A stretch of 64,000 nt of DNA from Saccharospirillum mangrovi (GCF_003367315.1 NZ_CP031415.1:2230001-2294000), one strand, 5' to 3'; counted from the stretch's first letter, positions 17,120 to 25,788 are shown. Notes: a model not told the origin generated them from the sequence alone. Numbers and translations are program-made.

Positions 17120-18310
17120 TTACGGTGATTCGGGCGTGAATTCCGGCAACGGCGCGCCGACCAGACGCAAATAAATGCGCGCGACGTGCGCAATCAAAGC
17201 GTCGTTGAAATCGTACTTCGGACTGTGGCAAGGCACGTTGTGGCCTTGGCCGTCGTCGGAGCCGATGAGTGCGAAAGCGCCTGGAATTTGCTGCAAGTAA
17301 TAGCTGAAATCTTCCGACGCCATGATCGGCACAACGACATCGCTCGCCAGTGCTTCTGCGCCAAATTCTTCCTGCAACGCTTGCCGATACCGGGCAGCTT
17401 CATCGCCGTGATTGATAGTCGCGTCGTAACGCGGATAAACCGAAACCTCGCACTGCACGCCATAGGCTTCGGCGGTGGAATGAGCGACCGATTCGATCAG
17501 TGCGTTCAACGTATCACTCGTACTTGGATCCGCCAGTCGATAACTGCCTTCGAGCACGGCGCGATCGGGAATAACGGTGACGCCGGACTTGGCGTCGAAC
17601 GACGTCACGCTCAACACCGTGGCCTGTTGCGGGGGTAACCGGCGCGCTACCACTTGCTGCAGAGCGACCACCATGGCCGAACCAGCCAACACCGGGTCGC
17701 GACACAATTCCGGTTGGCTGGCGTGGCCGCCGCGACCGATGACCTCAATCTTGAAAGTGCCGTTACCGGCCATCACCGTGCCATCGGGACACACTGCCTG
17801 GCCGTAACGAATCGCCGGCCAGTTGTGCCAACCGAAGATGGCGTCAACGCCGTTGAGCGCGCCGTCTTCAATCATACGTTTGGCACCGTGGCCGCCCTCT
17901 TCCGCCGGTTGGAACAGCAAAGTGACCGGGCCGGGCAAATCGGCTTCATGCTGTTTCAGCCATTGGGCGGTGGCGAACAAAGCGGCGGTGTGGCCGTCGT
18001 GACCACAAGCGTGCATGCAGCCAGGCTGTTCGGACGACCAGGCGACACCGCTGGCTTCAACAATGGGCAACGCATCAATGTCGGCGCGCAACGCCAGATG
18101 GCGGCCACGGCCATTCGGATTCAGCGTTGCGACGGTGCCGGTATCGGCGCAGGCGCGCCAGGGAATGTCCAGGGCGGTGAGTCGTTCCCGAATGCTCGCC
18201 GCCGTCTGCTGTTCTGCCCAGGTCAACTCCGGTTGCCGATGCAGCTCACGTCGGAATTCGACCGCATCCGCCACCAGGGCTTGCCAATTTGTCAGCGCAG
18301 GCTGAGACAC
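17120..18310 (-). CDS. doeB2: M20 family amidohydrolase, DoeB2-like N-acetyl-diaminobutyrate deacetylase
   Basis: A 396-residue M20D-type metallo-amidohydrolase. Metal and catalytic motifs are CMHACGHDGH (about residue 100), EEGG near residue 137 and the late HSP segment near 370. Relatives deacylate N-acetyl amino acids in the cytoplasm. First in a unit with a DoeD-like transaminase and a DoeC-like dehydrogenase, it most likely removes the acetyl group from N-acetyl-diaminobutyrate made by ectoine hydrolase (DoeA). No doeA is in the window. Otherwise it could act on another N-acyl amino acid. Confidence 0.7.
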   Translation of the reverse strand: MSQPALTNWQALVADAVEFRRELHRQPELTWAEQQTAASIRERLTALDIPWRACADTGTVATLNPNGRGRHLALRADIDALPIVEASGVAWSSEQPGCMHACGHDGHTAALFATAQWLKQHEADLPGPVTLLFQPAEEGGHGAKRMIEDGALNGVDAIFGWHNWPAIRYGQAVCPDGTVMAGNGTFKIEVIGRGGHASQPELCRDPVLAGSAMVVALQQVVARRLPPQQATVLSVTSFDAKSGVTVIPDRAVLEGSYRLADPSTSDTLNALIESVAHSTAEAYGVQCEVSVYPRYDATINHGDEAARYRQALQEEFGAEALASDVVVPIMASEDFSYYLQQIPGAFALIGSDDGQGHNVPCHSPKYDFNDALIAHVARIYLRLVGAPLPEFTPESP

Positions 18311-18360
18311 AAGGTACTCCGTTTCGAGACGATTGAATGTGCAGGGCCGTAGCGCCGCAC

Positions 18361-18439
18361 AGACGCCAGTCGGCGTCTTGACTGTTCCACCCGTTATCAG
18401 GCTCTTGCTCAGATGTTGTGAAATTTGAACATCGATGTT
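18361..18439 (-). promoter_or_regulatory. Palindromes in the upstream region of the doe-like operon
   Basis: A perfect 7-bp inverted repeat (AGACGCC/GGCGTCT, 18361-18378, loop AGTC) and a perfect 12-bp palindrome (AACATCGATGTT, 18428-18439) lie 50-130 bases before the first gene of the operon. They are candidate operator sites. The regulator is not known, and no EnuR- or DoeX-type gene is present in the window. Confidence 0.4.
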
Positions 18440-18794
18440 TCGGGTTGTTGATTAACCAAAACCCAAGCCCGACCTACCCTAGATTTTTTAACCAAGGGGT
18501 TGCAAGGTTTTTTTGTTTTTTTGTGAAACCAGACACTCGGCTAACACCGAGCAAGTGGAAATAAGATTATAAAAGCCTAGACACTGGAATTAATTTTATC
18601 TTTATAAATCAATTAGTTAAATACAAAAAAATGGAACAATGCACAACAAAGCCGATTAAACACTATCATCAAATCGGCCAATAAATATTGTTCGGTCAAA
18701 CCAAATTCCCGTGCAAAACCGGCGATGTTTTTGCAAAATAATTTTTTTGGGGGAGTAATGGTTAGGTCCCTAAAAATTACGCCCCTCAAAAACG

Positions 18795-18830
18795 AAAATG
18801 GCGCATTCCTGTTAAGAAAAGCGCCATTTT
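18795..18830 (-). terminator. Terminator after the TSUP permease gene
   Basis: AAAATGGCGC (18795-18804) pairs with GCGCCATTTT (18821-18830) across a 16-base loop. On the minus strand the stem ends in a T-rich run, as expected downstream of the permease gene. Confidence 0.75.
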
Positions 18831-18868
18831 TGTGCAATTTATCAAACACTCGATATGAGTGCCGATCC

Positions 18869-19666
18869 TTATTGCCAGGGCAACCAACCGAAATGCTGCA
18901 GGATCTGGCTGATGGACATCAGCAGACAGATGCCAATCACCAGCGGCCGAATCAGCCTGGCGCCGCCGGCGAGCATGGTGTGGCTACCAACGTAAGCACC
19001 CACTATCTGGCCCAGCATCATTGCCCCGCCAATGATCCACACCACCTGACCACCGGCGGCAAACAACACTAAGGAAGTGACGTTGGTGGTGAAGTTCAGC
19101 AGCTTGGCGCGAATGGTGGCGGTCAATAACGTCTGGCCGCGAAAGGCGACACCGCTGGCGGCAAACAAAGATCCGGTGCCGGGGCCAAACACTCCGTCGT
19201 AAAAGCCCAGTAACGGCACGATGGACGACGCCCAACGACGTTCGGTCATTCGTGCTTCGACTTCCATTTCACCCAGCTTGGGCGTAAGCAGAAAATACAG
19301 CGCCACCAGAATCAGCAAGACAGGAATGAACCAGCTGAGCCAGCCAGTGTCGATGTGCTGCACCAGCCAGGTTCCGAACGCCGAACCGATGGCGGCCATC
19401 AACATCAACCACAACAGATGTCGGCCACGTAGATGACCTTTGAAAAACAACGTCAGAGTAGCGGTAAGTGTGCCGATCACGCCCTGGCTTTTATTGGTGG
19501 CGAGCGCATTGACCGGCGGCACTCCGGCCAACAACAACACCGGCAAGGCAATCAGACCACCGCCACCGGCCAGCGTATCCACCCAACCGGCGACCATCGC
19601 CACGCAGAAAAACAGCAACAACAACGAAACCGACCAATCGAATTCGACCACGCTGGTCTCCGACAA
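18869..19666 (-). CDS. TSUP (TauE/SafE) family sulfite/anion exporter
   Basis: A 265-residue membrane protein with about eight helices and the two-fold TSUP (PF01925) repeat. The first repeat shows GGGGLIALPVLLLAGVPP and the second FGPGTGSLFAASGVAFRGQ. Family members export sulfite, sulfoacetate or related sulfur anions. No sulfur-metabolism gene adjoins it, so the substrate is open. It is a single-gene unit flanked by terminators on both sides. Confidence 0.88.
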   Translation of the reverse strand: MSETSVVEFDWSVSLLLLFFCVAMVAGWVDTLAGGGGLIALPVLLLAGVPPVNALATNKSQGVIGTLTATLTLFFKGHLRGRHLLWLMLMAAIGSAFGTWLVQHIDTGWLSWFIPVLLILVALYFLLTPKLGEMEVEARMTERRWASSIVPLLGFYDGVFGPGTGSLFAASGVAFRGQTLLTATIRAKLLNFTTNVTSLVLFAAGGQVVWIIGGAMMLGQIVGAYVGSHTMLAGGARLIRPLVIGICLLMSISQILQHFGWLPWQ

Positions 19667-19730
19667 TGAATAAGCGCGCTATTGTGCCCGAGGCTGACCA
19701 AACAGTGCAGCGGACACTGAGTTTTGGATA

Positions 19731-19760
19731 AAAAAAAACGCCACAGTGTGGCGTCTTTTT
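19731..19760. terminator. Bidirectional-looking terminator downstream of the SPOR protein gene
   Basis: ACGCCAC (19738-19744) and GTGGCGT (19748-19754) form a 7-bp stem with an AGT loop. It is flanked by A-tracts on the left and T on the right, so minus-strand transcripts of the SPOR gene would end in a U-tract. Confidence 0.85.
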
Positions 19761-19774
19761 ATCTGTGAAAATCG

Positions 19775-21544
19775 TTACTCCAGCGACGGCATAACACCGA
19801 CACTGCTCAAACTTTGCCAGGCGCGACGGGCGTCGGCTTCGTCGTCGAATCCGGTGGCGAGCAGCTGGTAGTTCTGATCTTTGTCGGACCAGTTCACCAC
19901 CAGCTCCAGCGGTCGGTCGTTGATGGATTGATAGGCCTGGAACCAGAGCACTTCGGGCGACACCAGCCGCGCCAGTACCGCGCCAGCGTCGGTTTCGTTG
20001 TCGAGCGACAGGCTGTAGGCGTCCGGCGTTTTGCCCAGGGTGTAGACGTAGATGTCGCCGACTGGCAGCCGGTCGTTGTCGCGGTGGTGTGCATCAAGAT
20101 CGCGGCTTTGCAGCCAGGCGCGCCAGCGGTCCAGTTGGGTGTTGCCGGTAAAACCATCCAGATAGAGCCAGCCCTGATTTTGCGCTGCGTTCCACACCAA
20201 CCGATGACGGCCAGGCAAGGTGGTGTTGTCTGGATCCAACACCGGCGTTCTGAATGCCGGATCGGACAACCATTGCTCAACACGCTGGGCGTTAACCGGA
20301 CCGACAACGAGCGTGTCGGTCATCATCGGCACCGGTTTTTCTTCGACGCTGTTCATCGCCTGGCGGTCTGGCGCGGGTTTGGCGTCAGCCGGGATTTCGT
20401 TCATGGCGGCAACATTGGGGATGACCGGCATCGGGCGTTGGCCGGGCAACGAATTCATGCGCGCTACTTCTTCGGGTGTGTAGGTCGGCTGGTCGCTGCG
20501 CTCGATGGTTTCGGTGGCAAAATTGTCTGCCGCCATCGCCTGTTCGCCGCCGCCAGCGACGACACGTTTCACCCGCGCCTGAATGCCGTTGCGGCGCAGT
20601 TGACGACGCCAGTTATCGGTTTCTTCGAGCGTTTGATATTCGCCCAGATAAAAACCGACCGAGCCGCCTTCGCTGGTTTGGCCAAGAAACACCGCTTGCG
20701 GATCGCGCTCGTAGGCGACGGTATTAAAGAACTGACGCAAGCCGCGATATTCCAATGCACGCACCGCCTGCCCCATGGAAGAAAACTCACCCAGTTGCAA
20801 GGTGTACGGCCCTTGCGGATAACACTTGCACAGCTGTGATAATTCGATGATCGGCGGCAGCGATTGCGAACTGTGGCGCGGAATGTATTGCGGTACGTCC
20901 GGGTCAATCTGCACCGGCGGGTTGTCGAGTGCTTCCTGAGCCGCAGCGCGGTCGCGTTCCTGCTGCGCCAATTGCTGACTTTCCAGTGGCGTCGGTTCGC
21001 CACCGAAGCTCAAGCGCAGGCCGTAACGCCAGCGCCATTGGTCGGGAATGTCGCCGTCGAAGAAACCTTGATAGCCGCCGTTGCCAAATACCCGAACGTG
21101 AGAAAACAGCGGCACGCTGATGTCGGCATCGACGCGATAACCGGGCGTGAATTGATCGATCACGCTGTCGCCGAGATTATTTTCCACGCCAACGGCCGAG
21201 ACGATGGCGCCGCTGATCAATTGAAAACGCGGGCCTAAATTGCCTTGCTGAAAAATCAGACCGGTTTCGATCTGGCTGAATTCGTTTTCCAGGGTGTCGT
21301 TCTGGAATTCGTATTCCAGGCTGCTCAGATAGCGGTAACCCAGGTCGAGACCGACGTGGGAATTGAACATCCATTGCAGGTGTCCGGCGGCGCCCCAGCC
21401 GGTGGTGTGGTCGCTGTTGGCCGCACTGAGATCGAGACTGAATTCGTCGGCCACGGCGGTTATCGGCGCCAGCATTACGCCGACGGCCACAACCAACAAT
21501 CCAGACTGAACACGAACCCAGTGATGAAAACGGCCTACACGCAT
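19775..21544 (-). CDS. Exported outer-membrane barrel-like protein with SPOR domain
   Basis: A 589-residue envelope protein with a signal peptide (cleavage after AVA near residue 32). Residues 35-185 look like an OmpA/OmpW-type eight-strand barrel, with alternating aromatic strands and a final GLRLSFGG. A Gln/Ala-rich and Pro-rich linker follows, then a SPOR-like domain (about 245-330) beginning GPYTLQLGEFSSMGQAVRAL, which in known proteins binds denuded peptidoglycan. The last 200 residues are unassigned. The long frame opens at 21712, but the ATG at 21544 precedes the signal peptide and has AAGGG upstream. It may tie the outer membrane to septal peptidoglycan. Confidence 0.6.
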   Translation of the reverse strand: MRVGRFHHWVRVQSGLLVVAVGVMLAPITAVADEFSLDLSAANSDHTTGWGAAGHLQWMFNSHVGLDLGYRYLSSLEYEFQNDTLENEFSQIETGLIFQQGNLGPRFQLISGAIVSAVGVENNLGDSVIDQFTPGYRVDADISVPLFSHVRVFGNGGYQGFFDGDIPDQWRWRYGLRLSFGGEPTPLESQQLAQQERDRAAAQEALDNPPVQIDPDVPQYIPRHSSQSLPPIIELSQLCKCYPQGPYTLQLGEFSSMGQAVRALEYRGLRQFFNTVAYERDPQAVFLGQTSEGGSVGFYLGEYQTLEETDNWRRQLRRNGIQARVKRVVAGGGEQAMAADNFATETIERSDQPTYTPEEVARMNSLPGQRPMPVIPNVAAMNEIPADAKPAPDRQAMNSVEEKPVPMMTDTLVVGPVNAQRVEQWLSDPAFRTPVLDPDNTTLPGRHRLVWNAAQNQGWLYLDGFTGNTQLDRWRAWLQSRDLDAHHRDNDRLPVGDIYVYTLGKTPDAYSLSLDNETDAGAVLARLVSPEVLWFQAYQSINDRPLELVVNWSDKDQNYQLLATGFDDEADARRAWQSLSSVGVMPSLE

Positions 21545-21609
21545 TGCAACGAACCCTTGTTGAGACCTAGAGGTTATCGCCCGCTTGGCCGGAAAGTTTA
21601 GACGCAGGC

Positions 21610-22227
21610 TCAGTCCGGATTCAGGTTGATCTCCAACACATAGCGGCTGGCTTTGATGGGTTTGCGGATGTCGTGTTCCCACAGTTCCGCATCGAAACGG
21701 GATTTGGCCCAATCGGCCAAATCGTAAAACGGCTGCCGACCCGGATCGGCAATCAGCACCTGGCGCACGCCGGCTTTGTTTGCACGCTTAATCAGTTTCA
21801 TCCAGTCGTCGCGCAGGCTGTCCCAAAAACAGATGTCGCCACCGACGATGGTGTCGGCCATCGATAAATCATCGCGACTTAATTGATGCAATTTGCGCTG
21901 CCAGAAAACCGGCCGGAAGCCATTCAGTTCGCCGTGCAAACGCAGGTAAGGTTCGACGCTTTTGTCGGCGTCGATGGACATGACTTTGGAGTGAAAATGT
22001 TTCTTTAGAAAGTAGGTGGTCGGCCCCCAGCCGCAACCGATGTCGAAGACGACGCGTCGTTTGGGAATCGGGTCAAGCAGCAGGTAATCCATCAACACGA
22101 AGCTGGAATCCCAGACTTTGGTGCCGTGGATATTGGCTTCCCCTTTTTCGTCGCGAATGGCCCGAACCGATGGGTGCTCGGGGGTGAGAAAGGTCAGGCC
22201 GTGAGCCTCAATTTGCTGTTTGGGCAA
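21610..22227 (-). CDS. Class I SAM-dependent methyltransferase
   Basis: A 205-residue protein with a Rossmann-type methyltransferase fold. Motif I is VVFDIGCGWGPTTYFL, followed by the acidic SIDAD motif that binds the SAM ribose and by GGDICFWDSL. It resembles the small protein-lysine or PrmA-like N-methyltransferases (ETFB-KMT type), with substrate unknown. The gene lies 66 bases upstream of the SPOR gene on the same strand and may be co-transcribed. Confidence 0.75.
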   Translation of the reverse strand: MPKQQIEAHGLTFLTPEHPSVRAIRDEKGEANIHGTKVWDSSFVLMDYLLLDPIPKRRVVFDIGCGWGPTTYFLKKHFHSKVMSIDADKSVEPYLRLHGELNGFRPVFWQRKLHQLSRDDLSMADTIVGGDICFWDSLRDDWMKLIKRANKAGVRQVLIADPGRQPFYDLADWAKSRFDAELWEHDIRKPIKASRYVLEINLNPD

Positions 22228-22306
22228 GGCATGCTCCGCGGGCGTACATCAACAAAGAAGCCGCGAGCATAGCGGTTGACGTCGGCCGCGCCAACCGCCG
22301 TTGGCG

Positions 22307-22777
22307 TTAATTGCGCACAGGAATGCCGAGGCGCCGATAAACAAAACTCAGCAGCCAGGCCGGACCGATCAACAGAAATTGAATGTCCTGAAAGAAACTC
22401 GGTTTTTTGCCTTCAATTTTGTGGCCGATGAATTGGCCGATCCAGGCGAGCACAAACAATATCAGCGCCAAGCCCCACAGCGGTAAGGCGTGGCCGGCGC
22501 GCTCGTACGCCATGATCAGGCCAACCGACAGCGCGGTGATCGAGCCCATGCCCAGCATCAAGGTCCACGACAGACGGGCGTAAAACCAGACGCTGATGAC
22601 AATCACCGCACTGGCGGCGTTGATCCACGGATGGCTGGCCAGACTGATCGGCCACAACAGCGCCAACACGCACCAGAAAATGATCGGTACGCAAATCCAA
22701 TGTATGAGTTTGTTGGTTCGGTTCTGGTGGCTTTCGCCGTATTCGGCAAGCCATTGATCCACGGTTTTGCTCAGCAT
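22307..22777 (-). CDS. Mpo1-like / DUF962 membrane protein
   Basis: A 156-residue protein with four hydrophobic segments and the DUF962 (Mpo1-like, PF06127) signature WLAEYGESHQNRTNKLIHWICVP. It includes the His residues that bind iron in the yeast 2-hydroxy-fatty-acid dioxygenase Mpo1, and a second His in GQFIGHKIEGKKPSF. The frame is open to 22933, but the ATG at 22777 is preceded by AGAGGA and fits the family start. A role in fatty-acid alpha-oxidation is inferred from the yeast relative only. Confidence 0.85.
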   Translation of the reverse strand: MLSKTVDQWLAEYGESHQNRTNKLIHWICVPIIFWCVLALLWPISLASHPWINAASAVIVISVWFYARLSWTLMLGMGSITALSVGLIMAYERAGHALPLWGLALILFVLAWIGQFIGHKIEGKKPSFFQDIQFLLIGPAWLLSFVYRRLGIPVRN

Positions 22778-22853
22778 AGCGACATCCTCTTTGTTGTTAT
22801 GGGTCGCGCTGGGCATCTTGCACCGATGTCGGCAGGCACTCAATCGGGTGCGG

Positions 22854-24083
22854 TTATTCCCAATCGATTTGCACGCCGGGCAGGCTTGGCAGGCTGCATT
22901 TGTGCCAATCGGTGGAAACACTCGGGTTGGCAAAGTCGTGTGCCTGATCGAGGTTCAACACCGGCGCCGCAACATCCGGCACGCACAGCCGCAAATGCAC
23001 CGGCGTGTCGCCATTCAACTGTTTGTCGGGGTCGAATTCGCCATCCCACAACACCGGCGGCAGGCGACTGCCGAGGCCAAATTGTGTCCAGCGCAGCCAT
23101 TTTAGTTTGAAACTTTCCGGTTGGGTGCCGCCGTCGCCGTATTGGTTGTCGTGAATGTGGATGGATTCGGGATAGGCGTCGAGCACGGCCGCTTGAGTAG
23201 TGGCTTCGTCGGCGGTGGCTTTGCGCACGTAAACATCGGCGGTGCTGTTTTCGGAAAAGCGATTGTCGAAAATTTCCACCGCGTCGCTGCCGTCGATCTG
23301 TATGCCGACGCCGCGCCACAGTGATGCCAGGGCAGACGATTCCGGCGCGGTGTTGTCGCGGTTATTGCGCAGGATGTCGTTGTCGAACAGGCGGATGGCG
23401 AAGCCCGAGACAGTGGCGTCCAAGGCGTTATCGACGCGAACGCCCAGGCTGTTGTCGATCACGCTGTTGTCGTACACGTCGCTGCGCTGGGAATTGCGGA
23501 TGTCGATGCCAATCAAGTTGTTGTTGATGCGGCTGTTGCGCACCGTGATATCGCGACTGCGTTGAATCAGCACGCCGCTTTCCCGGGCACCGCTGACACT
23601 GAGATCGTCCAGCAACAAGCGGCGGCTGTCGGCGGCCCAGATGCCCACTGGTGCGGCCGACTCGCGGTCCGTCCAATTCACGCCGACATCGCGCAATTGC
23701 GCCAGCCGCACTTCAGTCATTTGGATGGCCGTGTGTGGCGCGTCTTCAATGCTGAGATCCAATACGCTGATGGCGTCGGCGTTCAGTTGCACGCTGGCAC
23801 TGGCTGCGGTCTGGGATTTGAACGACAGTCGCGTTAAGTCCCGACCGGCACCTTCCAACGTCAGCCCTTCGCTGGCCAGAATCAACGGCTCGGTGAAACT
23901 GAAATGGCCGGCGGGTAATTCGATGTGGTCACCCGGTTCGGCGTCACTCAGTTGTCGCAGTACGCGTGCCTGAACCGATTCGCCGTCTTGTGCCGCATCG
24001 TCACCCTGGCAACCAGCCAGTCCCAGGATTAGTAACCAAACTCCCGTCGTGCGGAATAGGCGCGAACCACTCAACTTAATCAC
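22854..24083 (-). CDS. Right-handed parallel beta-helix repeat lipoprotein
   Basis: A 409-residue lipoprotein with an N-terminal hydrophobic segment and the lipobox LAGC (Cys at about residue 25). The body has repeating short strands rich in Asn, Asp and Ser (for example RDITVRNSRINNNLIGIDIRNS and SDVYDNSVIDNSLGVRVDN), typical of a pectate-lyase-like beta-helix. No catalytic motif is recognised. The opening PGDHIELPAGHFSFTEPLIL is the usual first coil of such proteins. It is probably attached to a membrane facing the periplasm or outside. The ligand is unknown. Confidence 0.75.
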   Translation of the reverse strand: MIKLSGSRLFRTTGVWLLILGLAGCQGDDAAQDGESVQARVLRQLSDAEPGDHIELPAGHFSFTEPLILASEGLTLEGAGRDLTRLSFKSQTAASASVQLNADAISVLDLSIEDAPHTAIQMTEVRLAQLRDVGVNWTDRESAAPVGIWAADSRRLLLDDLSVSGARESGVLIQRSRDITVRNSRINNNLIGIDIRNSQRSDVYDNSVIDNSLGVRVDNALDATVSGFAIRLFDNDILRNNRDNTAPESSALASLWRGVGIQIDGSDAVEIFDNRFSENSTADVYVRKATADEATTQAAVLDAYPESIHIHDNQYGDGGTQPESFKLKWLRWTQFGLGSRLPPVLWDGEFDPDKQLNGDTPVHLRLCVPDVAAPVLNLDQAHDFANPSVSTDWHKCSLPSLPGVQIDWE

Positions 24084-24160
24084 TTCTGAACCCCGACCAC
24101 AGTTGATCCATCGTCCGACATTCGACGAACGCCGTGCGATAAAAGGCAGGCAGTCTAACG

Positions 24161-24182
24161 AAAAAAGGACGCTGATGCGTCC
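24161..24182 (-). terminator. Intrinsic terminator downstream of the 55-codon gene
   Basis: A GGACGC/GCGTCC stem (24167-24182) with a four-base loop is followed on the minus strand by six T (24166-24161). No recognised large gene ends before it, which supports a short minus-strand transcript from the 24.2-24.7 kb interval. Confidence 0.75.
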
Positions 24183-24344
24183 CCTGATATGAAAGGCTTT
24201 TTTTGGAATAAATCACCACCCCACCGGCCATGCAGTGTGAGCTGCACACTCATACCCGGTCTTAGGCAGCCTGGGAGAAACTGTCGATTATTAACCCGTA
24301 CCGAACATCCCAAGTCCGGCCAGAAAACCAACAGCGACCAGCGA

Positions 24345-24512
24345 TCAGTTGTCGCTGAGAACCGCTACGCCTGCATACGACAATTCCTCACGCACTTCCG
24401 GCCGAGCCAGTTGACTGAGCGTGTTGTGGTTACCGCGACGACGAGTCTTGGGTTTGTTGACCACTCCGAGGAACGCCAGGAAGGACTTCTTAGCGGGTTC
24501 TTTCTTCTCCAT
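24345..24512 (-). CDS. Small basic protein, 55 residues, unknown function
   Basis: The ATG at 24512 is preceded by AAGGTG at eight bases and opens a 55-codon frame, beginning MEKKEPAKKSFLAFLG and ending VLSDN. The protein is basic in its first half (KTRRR) and more acidic in the second. A strong terminator lies about 165 bases downstream and a large inverted repeat about 165 bases upstream, so it sits in its own transcription unit between ribN and the beta-helix lipoprotein. I recognise no family. The alternative longer frame in another phase (24365-24709) has less natural composition. Confidence 0.5.
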   Translation of the reverse strand: MEKKEPAKKSFLAFLGVVNKPKTRRRGNHNTLSQLARPEVREELSYAGVAVLSDN

Positions 24513-24675
24513 TTCCGTTTCACCTTGGGAAAAATGCTCTGATGGCTGTACCCCTCACCGTCAGATGACTTTTGAACAATGGGTACGGCTACTACTTTAG
24601 TCCGCTTGACGGCAGCCATCTGCACAAAGATTGAACAAACATTTATGACCTTAATTTCACAATACTGGTCAAATC

Positions 24676-24710
24676 GGTGAAAAAAGTGACATTCATCACA
24701 TTTTTTCACC
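24676..24710. promoter_or_regulatory. Long inverted repeat between ribN and the small gene
   Basis: GGTGAAAAAAGTGA (24676-24689) is repeated inverted at 24696-24710 with one extra base, around a CATTCA centre. On the minus strand the inner GTGA/TCAC stem is followed by six T, so it can act as the ribN terminator. On either strand it could equally be an operator for the small gene. Nothing else is seen between 24513 and 24822. Confidence 0.5.
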
Positions 24711-24822
24711 TTGTCGATTCAAAACACTCGCCGTCAGGTCAGAGTTTTCAATGTCTCTGGCGGGATGAGTTTTGGTGCAACCATTAATGAGCAAAAGTGA
24801 CTTAATGCTCAAAATACCTCGA

Positions 24823-25788
24823 TCACTGATCGACACTCACCGAAGCATCCAGGTTAGAGCGATGCTGAGCCGGCCTGAACAACGGCCAACGCAACGGCCA
24901 GTGCACCAGCAGACTGGCGCCGACCAGCAGGGCGGCACCCAGGCATTGCAAGGGCGTTAAGGCAAAACCAAGAAAGACCCAGTTCACCAACCCGGCGGCC
25001 ACCGGAAAGCACATTTCAGCAAGAGCGCTGTGGCGTGAGGCAATGCGTTTCAGGCCGTGGTAGTAGAACGCCATGCCGAGCAGACCGGAGATCGACACCA
25101 TTAAAGCGATCCACCCCAACTGCACTGACGTCACTTGCAGCGCGTCGGGTTGCAGTGCCAGCACCCAGGGCAACAGACACAACAGACCAACGGCAAAGCG
25201 ACCGTTCATCAGAGCGCTGGTGCCATAGCCGCGCTGACTCAGTTGCTTGCCAAACACCGTGCTGGCGCCCCAACTGATGACGGCTAAAAACGTCAGACCG
25301 TAGCCGAGCAATCGCGTTTGCAAACCCGATTGATAGAACCAGTCCTGACCGCCGACAAAGGGCAGCAAGTCTTCCCACATCAACAACAGACTGCCTGCCA
25401 GGCAGACCACCAGATAGCCGAGAAAGCCCCGGCTGATGCGCTCGCCCAACACCCAGGCCGACAGGCTTACCGCCACCACCGGCTGCAATTTCTGCAGCAG
25501 GATGACCAGGGTCGGGTTCATCAGACTGAAGGCCTGAGTAAACGCCACCGTGCCGAGCGCCGAACCGAGCCCGCCGATAACCAGCAAGGCCGGCCAGTCG
25601 CCGCGCTTGAACGGCCACAACGACGCACCAACGACGCGCGACACCGCCAGCATCATCAACAGCAGCAACCCGTGTTCGAGAAACACCAGTTGCAGACTGC
25701 TCAGACCAGCGGCCAGCAGGGGGTAACGAATCAAGGTATCCAAAGCCCACAGAACGCAGGCCAGCAAAACGTACAGAGTTCCTGTCAC
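24823..25788 (-). CDS. ribN: Riboflavin transporter of the EamA/DMT family (RibN)
   Basis: A 321-residue inner-membrane protein with ten helices and two EamA repeats (about residues 1-140 and 155-295). Most EamA proteins cannot be assigned a substrate by sequence. Here an FMN riboswitch lies immediately upstream on the same strand, which is the hallmark of the RibN riboflavin importers of proteobacteria. The riboswitch should shut expression off when flavin is plentiful. The assignment depends mainly on that leader. Confidence 0.82.
   Translation of the reverse strand: MTGTLYVLLACVLWALDTLIRYPLLAAGLSSLQLVFLEHGLLLLMMLAVSRVVGASLWPFKRGDWPALLVIGGLGSALGTVAFTQAFSLMNPTLVILLQKLQPVVAVSLSAWVLGERISRGFLGYLVVCLAGSLLLMWEDLLPFVGGQDWFYQSGLQTRLLGYGLTFLAVISWGASTVFGKQLSQRGYGTSALMNGRFAVGLLCLLPWVLALQPDALQVTSVQLGWIALMVSISGLLGMAFYYHGLKRIASRHSALAEMCFPVAAGLVNWVFLGFALTPLQCLGAALLVGASLLVHWPLRWPLFRPAQHRSNLDASVSVDQ

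Larger units (their letters stand above)
18311..18868. other. AT-rich spacer between the doe-like operon and the TSUP gene
   Basis: This 558-base stretch is much richer in A and T than its surroundings, especially 18480-18780, and has no convincing gene. A 78-codon minus-strand frame at 18613-18849 starts inside the terminator hairpin, lacks a ribosome binding site and has composition that follows the AT content. The spacer holds the doe promoter region, two palindromes (18361-18378 and 18428-18439) and a terminator (18795-18830). Confidence 0.5.

Noticed and set aside
18613-18849. 78-codon minus-strand frame in the AT-rich spacer
   Set aside because: Starts inside the terminator hairpin, has no ribosome binding site, and its Phe/Asn/Leu content follows the AT-rich DNA.
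24365-24709. 114-codon minus-strand frame over the small gene
   Set aside because: Its start lies in the inverted repeat and its second half has Arg/Ser/Trp-rich composition typical of a wrong phase. The 55-codon frame in the other phase is better supported.
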